Notes: generated from the sequence alone by a model not told the origin. 64,000 bases of DNA from Allomyces macrogynus ATCC 38327 (GCA_000151295.1 GG745367.1:319630-383629); one strand, 5' to 3'; shown: positions 44,728-58,290, numbered from the stretch's first letter. Program-made: numbers and translations.

Positions 44728-47652
44728 ATGGCCATGGCGAGTCCTTCCGTCGGCGCCGAAAACGCGCCAGTGCCCCATCTGGAGCCCCTGCATCATGATG
44801 CGGTCCTGTTGCCCGACGTTCTTGCCCATGTGTTCAAGTACCTGACCAACGCTGCGCATCTGCTGCGCGCGAGCCAAGTCTGTCATGTCTGGCGCGAGAC
44901 CATCATGACCACGCACGCGCCACTCTTGTGGCCCGCCGCGTACCGCCGGGTACAGGGACTGCGCTTCCACGACCCGCCGCTCGAACAGACGGAACGGGCA
45001 ACGTGGCGCGACCACCGCCGGCTCGCGCTCATTTCCGAGATTCGCGACCGTGTCAATTGGTACAAGCTCAAACAGCTCGGCAAGCGACTCGCATCAGCTG
45101 GTGTCGTGAAAAACGTGGACGACTCGTGCGAGGTTCGGCTCGAGGACGTGCAGATTGCGCGCAAGTACGTGCCCGTCGAGGCTGTGGTTGCACAGTGCCC
45201 CCATTTCTTGGACGTGCCCGACGGTGGGGAACCGTTTCTCGCGGTCACCGACAAGTGTGTCGTGTTTGAGCCGCGTTTGTGTACGTCTCGCCGCAACTCG
45301 TGCATGACGTGTGCCGTCGTCTCATTCTCGATGCTCATTTGTGCCTTTTAAAATGTAGCGGGACAGCTGCGCGCTCAGCAGACCCGATCGTTTGTAAAAG
45401 TCCAGCCTCTCTCGTCCTCGGTTTCTCCTGGCGACCGACCGCACCGCGACGCGTTTCTGATCCACAGTGGTCCGGAACACGTTGAGACGATTGAAGACGA
45501 CGAAGGTGAGGTCTTGGGCGTTGACCCATTTTTCAAGAGCGCCGGCGTGACCTCGACCAAATGGGCGTTCACGCGTTCCGCGACGACCATCCGGCTCTCC
45601 CCGCTTCCCTCGATCAACCTGTCCGTCCGCATCGCGCACCCGAAGCGGCTCGTGATACTCGACATGTCCTGCTGCGACGACTGGCTCGTCGTGCTCTACC
45701 GTGTTCCGCTCGATTGGCCCGCGCACTATGCTCGCAACCTGCGCGTTCCCTGGCGCGATGGCGACGACCCAGACGTCATGACCACGCCGTGCATGATGGC
45801 CGTTTACGACCTGCGCAACGTGGCGCTTCCGCGCGTCGACCGCGACCGATGCCTCCTGCTCGATGCGAGCGAGGCTGGGGTCCAACCCGTCACGGCGATT
45901 TGGGTGCCGTATTCGCACGGTCTCGCGCATTCGGTTGTCGATGCCGATGCGCACCCGTTCCCCATTGCAGAACCGGACCCGTGGGCTGTCGCTGATCCCG
46001 CCAGCACATCTCATCGTCGGCAGCTGCTCAAGGTTGTGGTTAACGAGCAGGGTGACGACCGGATTCGCGGCCACCGGCTCGTGGTCGTGACTTTGGATGT
46101 GTCGACCGCGGCAACGCCCGACCTCGTCGCGTATCAGCCATACGGGATCGTGCCCGAGGATCCGACCGAGTTGCGCGGTGCCGAGCAGGACGAGTCGTTT
46201 GCGACGCACGGGCCGTGCTGCAGTTTCACGTCGTGGCGCCTGTTTGGCCGCATTCTCGTCGGCACGCCTCTCGACCCTGTTTGCTGTCCACGGCTCCAGT
46301 TTGCCCGCGACGATTCCGGGCTCGAACCCGGCGCATCTATCGCGCCCGACTTCAAGGCCGCATTGACGCTCATTTCGCGTCGTGGGTTCTTGGCCGTATC
46401 GGTCCTGATGCGCGAGCCGCTGCTCCGTGCGTTCCATTTCAACGCTGATAACCGCGCAAACGTTGTTGCACGGTATGTTGCGCAGATTTGCGGCATGGAC
46501 CACGATCTCGTCGCTCAGTACGAATTGCGCCCGACCGAAGTAGCGTTCATTTCGTCCCAGCTCGCGGCCGCATCCGACTGTCCGAGTGCCGAGACGCTGG
46601 TTGCGTGGTCGCTCGCGCTGCGCCCCGCCCCGCTCCATGTCCGAGCAACTCTTCCGCGTGCAGTTGTCGAATCGGGCCAGGCGCAGTGCCGCATCGTGAA
46701 GATGCACTGGTCGCGCCGCGACCGACTCGTCGTCGTTTCTCGTCCATCCCCACATGCCGCTCCGATCGCATGGTACAGGGACATGCGGTACGCCGAGCAC
46801 GACACTTTCGTGCGGCACGGGTCGCGGATCGAGGTGGTCGATACCGCTGCGATGCGCATTGTCGCGCACGTCGACTTGCCGCCGACGACCGAGTTGAAAA
46901 TCCACCACTGGGCCATTAACCAGGGCTGGCGCGACCATGTTAACTCCGCGCCGTGGGAGAAACCGCCGTCATGGGAGCCGAACGCGACGTTTATCGAGGG
47001 CTCGTGGCGGAACGCGTTTCTATTGCCCGTGTGGAAGTCGGATATCGACGAGGACGGGCCGCTGACCGACGAGTGGGTGCTCGATCCGCTGCGCAATGCG
47101 CTGAACACGAATTGGGATTCGTCGGACGAAATTCGGCGACGGATTTACCTGCCCGGAACGGTGATTCATTTGGAACCCACAGTGAACGGACTCGCGGTTG
47201 TGCGCAGCTTGGGTCCGATGCGCGGGTCGGTCGTCGAGCTGTGCACGTATGCGCGCGCGCACGCACCTGTTGTTGCGGTAAGTCCGCCGAAGATTGGACC
47301 GGTTCCTGCTCCTGCACCTCCACCTGCCGCGAGTGTCTCGCGTGTCGATCGCAACCGTGCGCGGTGGCAGGCCAAGGCACAGGGCCGTCGCGCTGACGTT
47401 CAGATGATTGTCGCGGGTGGGGATCGCGTGGGTGCAGCGGTGCGCTCTGCTGTCGGTGCGAGCCGGAATAGGGCTCCAGCGCTAGTCGTGGAAACCGACG
47501 AGATCGTGGAGAGCAGGCAGCTGATGGAAGACGATTTTGGATGGGAAGATGAAGAGGAGGAGGAGAACAAAGGCGATTGGGATGCGAGCGAGTGGGGAGC
47601 CGAGGAGCGCTTTAACAATGAGGGCGATCAGGGCCACAAGAAGGAAGAATGA
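44728..47652 (+). CDS. F-box family member FB3 (intact)
   Basis: Exon 1 44728-45280, intron 45281-45358 (78 nt, GTACGT..TAG), exon 2 45359-47652: 948 residues. This is the best reference copy. F-box at about 27-72: [32 protein letters not shown]. Exon 1 ends at VVFEPRL. Exon 2 holds ordered blocks found in all members: [130 protein letters not shown] and [18 protein letters not shown], then an acidic tail. The alternation of hydrophobic strands suggests a beta-rich fold, perhaps a propeller; this is a guess. By analogy an SCF ubiquitin-ligase substrate adaptor. It shares a 1,133-bp apparently identical tract with FB1. Confidence 0.85.
45367..46499 (+). repeat. 1,133-bp tract apparently identical to 13282-14414
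   Basis: Partner of the tract in FB1 (constant offset 32,085, same orientation). It begins nine bases into exon 2 and ends inside the codon after CGM in exon 2. Confidence 0.85.
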
Positions 47653-48369
47653 AATTGTGGCTTGTTGGTCGCGAGAGTGAGAGTGAGCGTCGTTTGTTGT
47701 ATTACGCTTGACTGTCCCTCGCTTGCAAGAGGCCGCTGATAGACATCACATTGTTCGTGTTGTTCTACGCATGTTCTGAATCCCAAGTTATGGTTTGGGC
47801 CAAGTTACGGGTCCAACGAACGGAGGACGAAATCTGTTGGGCAGAACAGGCCTGAACCTTTGCTTCCGCAAACTGCTGGTCAACTGGTGCTGAAAACTCA
47901 TCGTTGACACATCCAACATTCCATCCCCACTCATGATTTTCGTCTATTCGTGAGCCAGGAAGAGATGTTTCAGGTTCACTTTGACCTTGCTGCCTGGCTC
48001 GCACACAATGTGTTGCAATCGACCTTTTCCTGTGTGTTGACTGTCTTCCGCGCCACCAAAGCGTCCGTGCGGGGTTGGCACGGGCGGATTGACGCGACCC
48101 CTTTCCGGCTCACGGACTAGTCATTGCTCCACGACTGATTGCACTTGAGCGGCGTGTCCGGCGGACGCGCACCCCACTTGGCAACATGTTGCCGCCGCAG
48201 CTGGGCACCGCCGGCGTCAACCTCGCCGCCATAAGTATGGCACTTCGTCACGGCTGTGCAACTTTCGCGTCTGCGCCGAGCTCCCGGCCCTCGACTCATG
48301 AACGACGGCGACCGACGCTCTCAACACATGACATTTCAGCAAGAAGACCCACCAGCACACTCCACGGTC
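47653..48369. other. Intergenic region FB3-FB4
   Basis: About 0.7 kb, presumed FB3 terminator and FB4 promoter. An alternative FB4 start (ATG 48298) falls in its end. No other structure seen. Confidence 0.4.
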
Positions 48370-51248
48370 ATGGCTGAAGATCGACGCAGTGCCGTCGAGG
48401 GCAGTTCTTTCGAGCACGTACCGGGCACCAAGTCGCAGCCGCACCATGCTGCGCTGCTTCCCGACGTGCTCGCGCATCTTTTCAAGAACCTGACCAATGC
48501 CGCGCACTTGTTGCGCGCGAGCCAAGTGTGCCGCGTCTGGCGCGACACGATCATGAACTCGCACGCGCCGCTCCTCTGGCCGGGCGTGTACCACCATTTG
48601 CAAGAGCGGTACGGCCGTGAGGGATATTCAGAACCTCTGCTCGAGTTGGCGCCCGTGACCTGGCGCGACTATCGCCGACTCGCTCTGATTGCCGAACTTC
48701 GCGACCGCGGCAATTGGTTCAAGCTCAAGCAGCTCAGCAAGCGACTTGCAGCGGCGGGCGCTGTGAAAGACGTGGACGTGACCGTCGACCTTCCGCTCGA
48801 GGAAGTCTACGTTGCGCGCAAGTACACGCCTGTCGAGACGGTGGTCGCCCAGTGCCCGCATTTCCTCGACGTGCCCGACGGCGGCGAGCCGTTCGTGGCC
48901 ATCACGGACAAGTGCGTCGTATTTGAGCCGCGTCTGAATACGTCAAGCAGAGTATGCACAGGATCTGGCCTGTCTTTATTTGCAAGCTCACGAGACTGGT
49001 TTTCGGATTTGTAGCGGGCGAGTTGCGCGTGGAGCAGAAGCACTCGTTTGTTCAAGTCCAGCCCGTGCTGCCAGCATCGACTGCCGCTTCCCGAGACCTA
49101 CCGCACGGCCGTGACGCACTTCTGCTCCGTAGTGGTCCGGAACGCGCCGAGGAGATCAACCGCAACGGCGACGTGGCCTCGGTGGCTGATCCCTTCTTTG
49201 AGAGCGCGGGCGCGACCTCGGCCAAATGGGTGTTTACGCGTTCCGCGACGAGTATTCGCCTGCACCCGCTGGCGGCCGCCAATGGATGCATTCGCGTCGC
49301 GCACCCAAAGCGGCTCATGATTCTCGACGTGTCGTGCTGTGACGACTGGCTCGTTGTGCTCTACCGCGTTCCGCTCGAGTGGTCCATCCACTACGCTCGC
49401 AACGCGCGCGTGCCCTGGCGCAGCAGCGACGACGAGCCGGACCACATCGCGACGCCAACCATCCTGGCCGTATACGACATGCGCAGCGTCTCGCTCCCGT
49501 GCATCAACCCGGACCGGTGCCAGATGCTCGATGCCAGCGAGGTGGGGGTCAAGCCCGTCACTGCCATGTGGGTGCCGTACGCGCACGGTCTTGCCCATTC
49601 GGTCGTCGACGCCGACGCGCACCCGTTTCCCGTTGCCGAACCGGACCCGTGGATGACGGCCGACCCTGAAGCGGCATCTCGTCGGCAGTTGCTCAAGATT
49701 GTGGTCAACGAGCAGGGCGACGACCGGATTCGCGGCCATCGGCTCGTGGTTGTTACGTTTGACGTGTCGACACAGGCATCGCCCGAGCTCTTCGCGTATC
49801 AGCCGTACGGGATTGTGCCCGAGGATCCGACCGCATTGCGCGGTGCCGAGCAGGACGAGTCGTTTGCGACGCACGGGCCGTGCTGCAGCTACACATCCTG
49901 GCGCCTGTTTGGCCGCATTCTCGTCGGCACGCCGCTCGATCCTGTTTGCTGCCCGCGGCTCCAGTTTGTGCGCGACGATTCGGGGCTCGGGGCCGACGCC
50001 GCCATTGCCCCCGACTTCAAGGCCGTCCTGACGCAGATAACGCGCCGTGGATTCCTGGCCGTGTCGATCCTGATGCGCGAGCCCCTTTTGCGCGCGTTTC
50101 ATTTTGACGCTGATGCCAGCGACCGCGCAAGTGTCGTGGCGCGGCACGTCGCGCTGATTTGCCGCATGGACCATGATCTCCTCACGCAATACGATATGCG
50201 CTCGCTTGAGCTGGCCTACATTCAGGCCGAGTTGGCCACGACCGGCTCCCCGAGCGACGCGACGCTGACAGCGTGGTCGCTCGCGCTACGCCCCGCACCG
50301 CTCCATGTGCGAGCAGTGCTCCCTCGTGCTGTTGTCGACCAGGGCCAGCCGACGTACCACATCACCAAGGTGCACTGGACGCGCCGCGACCGAGTCGTCG
50401 TTGTTTCTCGCCCGTCCGCATCGACTCCCCCGATTGAGCGGTCTCGCGCCCAGTGGGGCAAGCACAAGGCTGCCGTGCGCCACGGACCTCGGATCGAGGT
50501 GGTCGACATCGGGGCGATGCGCATCGTCATGGCCACCAACCTGCCGCCCATAACCGAGTTCAAGATCGAGTATTGGGCGAACAACCCGGCGTGGCGCGAC
50601 CAGGTCAAGCATTTGCCGTGGGACAATCCGTTTGTCAATGACCAGAACTACCACGAACTGTGGCTGAAAGCGCTTTTGTTGACGTGGGGTTCGGACCTCG
50701 ACAAGGACGGCCCGCTGACCGACCAGTGGGTCATCGATTCGCTGCGGAACGGGTTTAAACAGTTCTGGAACGGCGCGCGCCGGCGCGTGTATGTGCCCGG
50801 GACCGTGTTCCACGTTGAGCCGACGGCCAAGGGGCTCGCGGTCGTGCGCAGTCTTGGGCCGATGCGCGGGTCGGTCGTCGAGCTGTGTACGTACACGCGC
50901 GCGCCCGCTCCGCGCGCGTTTGTGAAACCGCCGAAGATTGTGCCGCTGCCTCGCTCTCGTCCTGCGTATTCAGCTCCTTTTCCACCGCCCGAAGCTAGCG
51001 CCCCACTCCCGGATCGCAACCAGGTGCGGTGGCAGGCCAAGGCCCACGGCCGCCGCGCTGACGTCCAGAAAATTGTCGCTGGTGGGGGTCGCGTTGGTGC
51101 GGCGGTGCGCTCTGGCGTGGGGTCGTCGAGTCGTGGGAACAGGGCGCCGGCACTTGCCGTGGCTAGGGACGACATCGAGGAAGGGATGCAGCTGATGAAT
51201 GATGAGCTCGAGTGGGAAAATGGGGATGACGAGGGCGTCGATGAGTGA
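48370..51248 (+). CDS. F-box family member FB4 (splice donor changed)
   Basis: Exon 1 48370-48937 and exon 2 49015-51248 give 933 codons if the 77-nt intron 48938-49014 is removed. The acceptor (TTTGTAG) and both frames are kept, but the donor at the position used by every other member reads ATACGT instead of GTACGT or GTATGT. If the intron is retained, translation stops within it (about 25 codons on). F-box: [20 protein letters not shown]. Exon 2 blocks match FB3 ([57 protein letters not shown]). The start is at MAEDRR, shared with FB5; ATG 48298 is an alternative. Otherwise the reading frame is clean, so the loss, if real, is recent. Confidence 0.8.
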
Positions 51249-52036
51249 AAAGTGGATGGTATAGACGCGGAAGTGTGGGGAGCCGATCTGCTCGGACGAG
51301 AAAATGACGAGCGGGCTGATCAATGATGACGATGGTTGTGGTCCATGTTGTAGACAGATGTAATGTCGATGGATCTCGAATGGAATTGCAACGCAGCGCA
51401 ATTTCAATCACATACAGATTATTGTTTCCTCTATCAACGCCCTTGTCCACCACTAGAGATGGCCTTCGCGTACATCGTGGTCGGTGCGGGTAGAGAGAGC
51501 ACAGCGGCCTCCCTCATGAACTGGTGCATGAAATTGATACTAGGTAATTCGCGGGACTGCCGCCGTTTTCAGTTTTCAAAGCACTGTGGTCCAAGAGCGT
51601 GAGCAGCTGCGAGACTACTGCTTTGGCTTGACTCCATTATTCTTGGTCCGGCAAGCATGGACCACAAATACACATCTGAGTCTCTGACATCCCAGGGAGC
51701 AACATCACCTGGTGGGTGCTTCAGCGCCACATGAGCAACACCACTCCCCTCATTCTCCCGGAAAAACTGGCACGGCGCGGTGCTACCCGTGTGTTGAGTC
51801 TTTTGGCCCCCAGCCGGCTACCGACTCAAGCACAAGTCGTTGCACTCCGTGCAGCATGTGCTGTCGACACTCGCCCGGCCAAGAGCAAGCAGGAATCACT
51901 GCGATATAGGTGACGAAGTCGCGACCGCGTTGATCCAGCTCTCTACTCCGCATCGTACCCGCACAACTTTTGGCACATCGACGACACCCGCCGCATGACA
52001 GTATTGCAAAGCAATCGACGAGCAACCTCCACGGCC
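51249..52036. other. Intergenic region FB4-FB5
   Basis: About 0.8 kb; less GC-rich than the genes; no gene, RNA or clear repeat recognised. Confidence 0.4.
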
Positions 52037-54876
52037 ATGGCTGAAGATTGTCGCCGTGCTCCCGACATGGACCAGGCTGACTCTCACACAAAGCAAGCGG
52101 CGCGAGCAAAGCTGCCACCGCACCATGCCGCGCTCCTGCCCGATGTGCTCGCGCATATCTTCAAGTACTTGACCAATGCCGCGCACCTGTTCGTTGCAAG
52201 TCACGTTTGCCGCGTCTGGCGCAATACTATCATGGACTCGCACGCGCCGATTCTCTGGCCCGCGGTTTACCGCCATTTGCAAGGGCTACGCTGCGAGGAC
52301 AAGCCGCTCGAAGACGGAGAAATGACATGGCGAGAATGTCGCCGGCTCGCGCTCGTCTCGGAGATTTGCGACCAGCACAACTGGCACAAGCTCAAACAAT
52401 TGGGGCGGCGGCTTGCATCGTCTGGTGTCAAGACGACCACGGATCGCGAGCTTTACATCCCGATCGAGGAAGTTCACCACGCGCGCACTTACATTCCCGT
52501 CGAGGCCGTGGTCGCACAGTGTCTGCACTTCCTCGATGTGCCTGAGGGCGGGGAGCCGCTCATGTCCGTGACGGACAACTGTGTCCTGTTTGAGCCACGC
52601 ATCTGTACGTCGTGACCATCGTTTCGTCCGCTCTGTTTGACGCTTCAAAGACTGATTCGCATGTCTTAGCGGGCAATATGCGCCCTCAGCGCGCTCATAC
52701 TTTTCTCCAAGCTCAGTCCTTGTCGCGGCCTGTCAAGTTCACCGGGCCAACACGAGGGCCATTCTTGCTGCACAGTGTCCCGGAGTTCGTCGAAAAAGTC
52801 GACAACCACGGCGACGTGGTTGTCGAGTCCGATTGTTTCTTCAATGCCGCGGGAGCAACGTCGACCAAATGGGTGTTTGCGCAATCGGGGACGCGCATTC
52901 ACTTGTACGCGCAGCCTGGTGCCCACGCATGCATTCGCGTCGCGCACCCGAAAAAGCTCCAAATTATTGAATCGTCGTGCAGCGACGACTGGCTCGTTGT
53001 GCTCTACCAGGTCCCGCTCGACTGGTCCATGGACTTTGTGCGCAACCCACGCGTGCCGTGGCGCCCCAATGACGACCCCAAGCTCATGGCCACGCCGTGC
53101 ATCCTGGCCGTGTACGACCTGCGCGCCGTCCAGATCCCGCGCGCCGAGCCGGACCGGTGCTTCTTGCTCAACGCCGTTGATGCCGGTATCAAGGCGATTG
53201 GCACCGTTTGGGTGCCGTATCAGCATGGCCTGAAGCATGCCGTCGTCGATCCGGACGCGCACCCGTTCCCCGTCTCGGAGCCAGACCCTTGGTCGGTTAC
53301 CAAGCCCCTCGACGCATCTTCGCCGCGTCGGCAGCAGCTCAAGATTGTGGTCAACGAGCAGGGCGACGACCGGATCCGCGGCCATCGGATCGTGATCGTG
53401 ACTCTTGCCGTGTCGTCGGCGACGTCCGAGCTCGTCGCGTATCAGACGTACGGTGTCGTGCCGGAGCATTCGACCGAGATGCGCGGTGGTGAGTCGTTTG
53501 TGACGCACGGGCCGTGCTGCAGTTACACGTCGTGGCACCTATTCGGCCGCATCCTCGTCGGCACGCCGCTCGATCCTGTTTGTTGTCCACGGCTCCAGTT
53601 TGCGCGCGACGATTCGGGACTCGCGGCCGACGATGCCATCGCGCCTGACCTCAAGACGGCATTGACGCACATTACGCGCGGGGGGTTCCATGCCGTGTCG
53701 GTTCTGATGCGCGAGCCGCTGCTGCGCTCTTTTCATTTCGCTGCCGGGGACCGTGAAAGTGTGGTGGCGCGGCATGTTGCGCAGATTTGCGGGATGGATC
53801 ACGAGCTCCTCGCGCAATATGACCTGCGCCCGCTCGAGTCGACTTTCATCGCGACGAAGCTCATGGCCAAATCTGACCGCCCAAGCGACGCAACGCTCGC
53901 CGCTTGGTCGCTCGCGCTACGCCCGGCCCCACTCCGCATTCGAGCAACCCTCCCGCGCCTCGCCCGTGTCGTTGCCAAGCCGCCGTACCACATCACCAGC
54001 ATGCACTGGACGCGTCGCGACCGACTCGTCGCTGTATCGCGCCCGTCACCATCCGCGCCACCTCTCGCTCGATACGTTCACCAATTTGCCGGTCTCCGTT
54101 CCTGGCTGAACCACGGCACCCGGATCGAGGTCGTGGACGTGGCCGCGATGCGCATCGTGGCAAGGACCGAACTGCCGCCGTCGCCAACCTACTACTTCCC
54201 TTGGGGCGATAACCCGCCGTGGTGCGAAACCCCGCCCGCCGGGGTCCCGTTGGTCGAGACCAAGGAGCGCGAAAAGTCGATGTCGAGTTTCTGGCGACGC
54301 GCGCTGTTCCTGCCCATGTGGCGTGTGGACACGGACGCTGACAGTCCGTTGAACGACGCGTGGGTGCTGGATCCGCTCGCGTCTGCGTACCAACCTAACT
54401 GGCGGCTCAGTCCGAAGCGGTACGTGTACGCGCCCGGGACGGTGCTGCACGTTGCGCCGACGGCGAACGGTTTGGCCATGGTTCGCAGTCTTGGGCCGAT
54501 GCGCGGGTCGGTGGTCGAGTTGTGCACGTACTCGAAATCGCCCGCGCCTCCCGCGACTGTGAAGCCGACGAGGATTGCACGGGTTGTTGATCCGGACTAC
54601 CTGAACACGAGTTCTTCCCGTGTTTCGCGTGCGTCTCGAAACCAGGCCCGGTGGCAAGCAAAAGCGCAGGGGCGTCGTGCGGACGTCCAAACAATGGTTG
54701 CTGACGGCGCACCGGTCGCTGTGGTGCGGCCCGGTGTGGGGAAGAGTCGGATCAAGGGCCCGGCGCTGATGCCGAGGGACGAGGTCGAGGAAGGGAGGCA
54801 GATATTGGACGAGCACGAGTGGGATGACGATGAAGTGAGTGGCGAGGAAGATCATGTCGAAGATGAGCGGAGTTGA
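52037..54876 (+). CDS. F-box family member FB5 (intact)
   Basis: Exon 1 52037-52604, intron 52605-52669 (65 nt, GTACGT..TTAG), exon 2 52670-54876: 924 residues. The start MAEDCRR follows a GCC-ATG-G context and matches FB4. F-box: [20 protein letters not shown], then [12 protein letters not shown]. Exon 1 ends LFEPRI. Exon 2 carries the family blocks in order ([116 protein letters not shown]) and an acidic end. It groups with FB6 by shared choices such as [15 protein letters not shown], whereas FB1, FB3 and FB4 share AHPKRL. Function inferred only from the F-box. Confidence 0.85.
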
Positions 54877-55381
54877 TTGCTCAAATGAAAGTAATGAATG
54901 ATTGTCTTGTCAGTCAACGCAGAACGTTGCAGAGTCTCATCAGTGTGAACTCTTCGTTTTGTTTTCGCGCCAGATGCGTCTTGCTGTTGTCAGCTATCTC
55001 TTGTTGTCCATTCAAATCGTGCTTCGTCCCACGAAACATGAGCACACACAGTGAATATCAATGAATGCCGCGCGTACCTTTTTATGACATTTCTTTGCGC
55101 CCATCCATTGTTTTTTGACGTCAGACTTGGAAATGCGAGCCACGACGTGAGGTGGTGCGGATCCTCCTCGTCACTTCACCCAGGTTCGCACTCTACATGC
55201 GTCAGTTGTGACAACCAACCACGCCACTTCCTTCATGTCAAGTACGTCAACCGTCCCACCGCCCTTCGCCCACTCCAGGCATTGCAAAAGCAACATGGAG
55301 TATAAGTGGACTTGTCGCCCGCATCCTCAACCGCACCAGAACGCTCTCCACCCGGTTAGCGTTCTTGCAGCCTGCGGCATC
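54877..55381. other. Intergenic region FB5-FB6
   Basis: About 0.5 kb, AT-richer than the genes, presumed terminator and promoter. An upstream in-frame ATG (55295) would extend FB6 by 29 residues. Confidence 0.4.
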
Positions 55382-58290
55382 ATGCCTTTCAACGTCCACG
55401 ACCATGAGGCTCCTGACCAGGGCCGCCCAGCTGTCCCGCCGAATTCCAAGCGCAAGAACCGAGCACTTGTGCCGCATGGCGCCATATTTTTACCTGACGT
55501 GCTTGGGCATGTGTTTCGTTTCCTGTCGAACCCAGCCCATCTCCTGCGCTCGAGTCACGTTTGCCGCATCTGGCGCGACACGATCATGGAGTCGCATGCA
55601 CCACTGTTGTGGCCGTCCATCTACCGCATGCAGCCCGGGCTCCGGTATCGCGATCCAGCACTCGACGACAGCACCATGACCTGGCAAGAATTTCGCCGGC
55701 TTGCCTTGCGCGCGGTTCGTGACACGCACGAGTGGCACAAGGTCAAGCAGCTCGGCAAACGACTCGCGTCGTCCGGCGCCGTGAAAAAGGTAAACTCGAG
55801 CGAGGTCCTGCTCGTGGAAGTGCACATTGCGCGCAAGTACGCGCCGGTCGAGGCGGTTGTTGCTGAGGCCCCGCATCTCACCAATGTGGTTGAAGGCAGC
55901 GGGAAGCCGCTGTTGACGGTTACGGACAGTGCCATCGTTTTTCAGCCGCGCTTGAGTATGTGGATATCAATCATTGCGATTGCAAACCAGCTTTGGTCAC
56001 CTGTACTGATCCATTTGTACATACAGCGGGATGCAAGGTCACCAATCAGAAACGGTCCTTCCTTCAAGTCCACCCATTTTCGACGGCTTCCTTCTCTCGA
56101 TTTTCGGCGCCGCACGACACGTTCCAAATAGGCAGCGGCGCGGAGACCGTGGAGGACGTCAACGAAAATGGAAGTCGGTGCACAACATCCGACCCTTACT
56201 TCCACGCGGCGGGCGCGACCAAAACACGCTGGATGTACGCGCAATCCGCGACTTGCGTCCGCCTGCACCCGCTGCCAACCGTCAACAGCCTGTGCATCCG
56301 CGTTGCGCACCCGAAAAAGCTGCAAATTATTGATTCGTCGTGCTGCGACGACTGGCTCGTCGTGCTCTACAAGGTCCCGCTCAACTGGTCCATCGATTTT
56401 ACTTGGAGCCCGCGTGTGCCGTGGCGCGAAAACGACGACCCGAAACTCGTGACGATGCCGTGCATTTTGGCCGTGTATGACTTGCGTGGCGTGCAGATCC
56501 CGGATTGCGAGCCGGACCGGTGCTTGCTGCTCAATGCCGTTGACGTTGGCGTCAAGGCTGTTGGAGCCGTCTGGGTGCCGTATCAGCACGGACTGACACA
56601 TGCTGTTGTCGACCCGGACGCGCACCCGTTCCCCGTTTCGGAGGCGGGCCCATGGGGGGATGCCGAATCCGCTGGCGCATTTTATCGTCGGCAGTTGCTC
56701 AAGATCATGGTCAACGAGCAGGGCGAGGACCGGATTCGTGGTCAGCGGCTCGTGGTCGTGACATTTGACGTTTCGACGTCAGTGCCGGATCTCGTTGCGT
56801 GGCAGCCATACGGCGTCACTCCGGAACATCCTGAATTAATACGCGGCGCAGAGCAGGACGAGTCCTTCGCGACGCACGGGCCGTGCTGCAGTTACACGTC
56901 GTGGCGCCTATTCGGCCGCATTCTCGTTGGCACGCCGCTCGACCCTGTTTGCTGCCCACGGCTCCAGTTTGCACGCGACGATTCGGGGATCGAAGCCAGC
57001 ACTGCTATCGCGCCCGACTTCAAGTCCATCCTGATGCAGATGACGCGCCGTGGATTCCTGGCCGTGTCGATCCTGATGCGCGAGCCGCTTTTGCGCGCGT
57101 TTCATTTTGACGTTCCCTGCCGCGCACAACTCATGGCGCAGTACGTTGCCCAACTGTTCGGGTCCAACCCCGCGCTCATGGCCCAGTACGACCTGCGCCC
57201 CATCGAGGCCGAGTTTATTATCACTCAATTCGCCGCTTCCACCCACCCATCGGACGCGACTTTGGCGGCCTGGTCCAACCACATGCGCCCAACCTCGCTC
57301 CCCGTCCGTGCGACCCTCCCGCGGCAGCACCGCGTCCCCGGCCAACTCACCTACCACGTCGTCGACATGCACTGGACGCGCCGCGACCGTCTGGTCCTCA
57401 TTTCCCGCCCGCACCGTGCGCCACACCCATCATTCGACCGCACCTACTGGTTTGACACAACGACCGACCCCGGCGCGCGAATCGACGTGATCGACACGGC
57501 GGGGATGCGCATCGTCGCACGGACCGACTTACCGCCGACCACCGCGTACCGCATCAGTTGCGCGCACTGGGTGGAGAACCCGCGCTGGCACGATCTCGGC
57601 ACCTACGGCCCATTATCCTCGCCGTCACCTATGGCCGGGAGCAGCAGAGACATCACAGAGGAAATGGCGTGGCGGCGTATGCGCTTACTCCCGCCGCCGT
57701 GTGACGCCGACCCGGACGGACCACTCAATGACGCGTGGATTCTCGACCCGCTGCGTCGCGCGTCTTTGCCCCCCGGACCGGTCCGGCTCGGGCGGCCGAC
57801 GCGGCACGTGCATGTGCCTGGGACCGTCCTGCACCTCGCGCCCACAGCCAAGGGACTCGTGATCGTGCGCAGTTTGGGACCGATGCGTGGTTCCGTTGTG
57901 GAATTGTGCACGTACTCGAAATCGCGCGAGCCGCCGGCGTTCGTGACGGGGCCACAGATCGGGCCGGCTCGGCCGGAGTTTACGCGTGCGCCGGTGGGGA
58001 CGGGGGCGGTATCGCGCGCGGAACGGAACCAGGCGCGGTGGAGCGCCAAGGCACAGGGGCGGGGTGCGGTCGTGCGGGCGACGGTTGCGGTAGGGGTGAA
58101 TAGTGGGACTGTGATTGCGCGGTCTGTGGGTAGCGGAGGGCGTGGTGGGAGGGGGCCGGTGCTTGTGCCGCGCGATGAGGTGGAGGAGGGGCGGCAGTTG
58201 TTGGAGGAGTTTGGATGGGATGGGCGTGAAGAGTGGGGTGCGGAAGAGTCGGGTGCTGCGGTGGGGAGTGGCGACGAGCGGGAAGAGTGA
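55382..58290 (+). CDS. F-box family member FB6 (intact)
   Basis: Exon 1 55382-55955, intron 55956-56026 (71 nt, GTATGT..CAG), exon 2 56027-58290: 945 residues. F-box: [20 protein letters not shown], then [12 protein letters not shown]. The intron follows VFQPRL, the same codon as in the rest of the family. Exon 2 has [95 protein letters not shown] and [20 protein letters not shown]. The last 80 residues are Gly/Arg/Val-rich ([20 protein letters not shown]), then acidic. It is the last of four same-strand copies spaced about 0.5-0.8 kb apart. The substrate-side region is unrecognised. Confidence 0.85.

Noticed and set aside
45322..46938. 538-codon open frame antisense to FB3 (and the matching frame antisense to FB1)
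   Set aside because: It mirrors the GC-rich codon pattern of the sense gene, is shared only through the converted tract, and has no family resemblance.
48938..49014. FB4 intron as a minor-spliceosome AT-AC intron
   Set aside because: It lacks the ATATCC donor and AC acceptor, and the paralogous introns are ordinary GT-AG.
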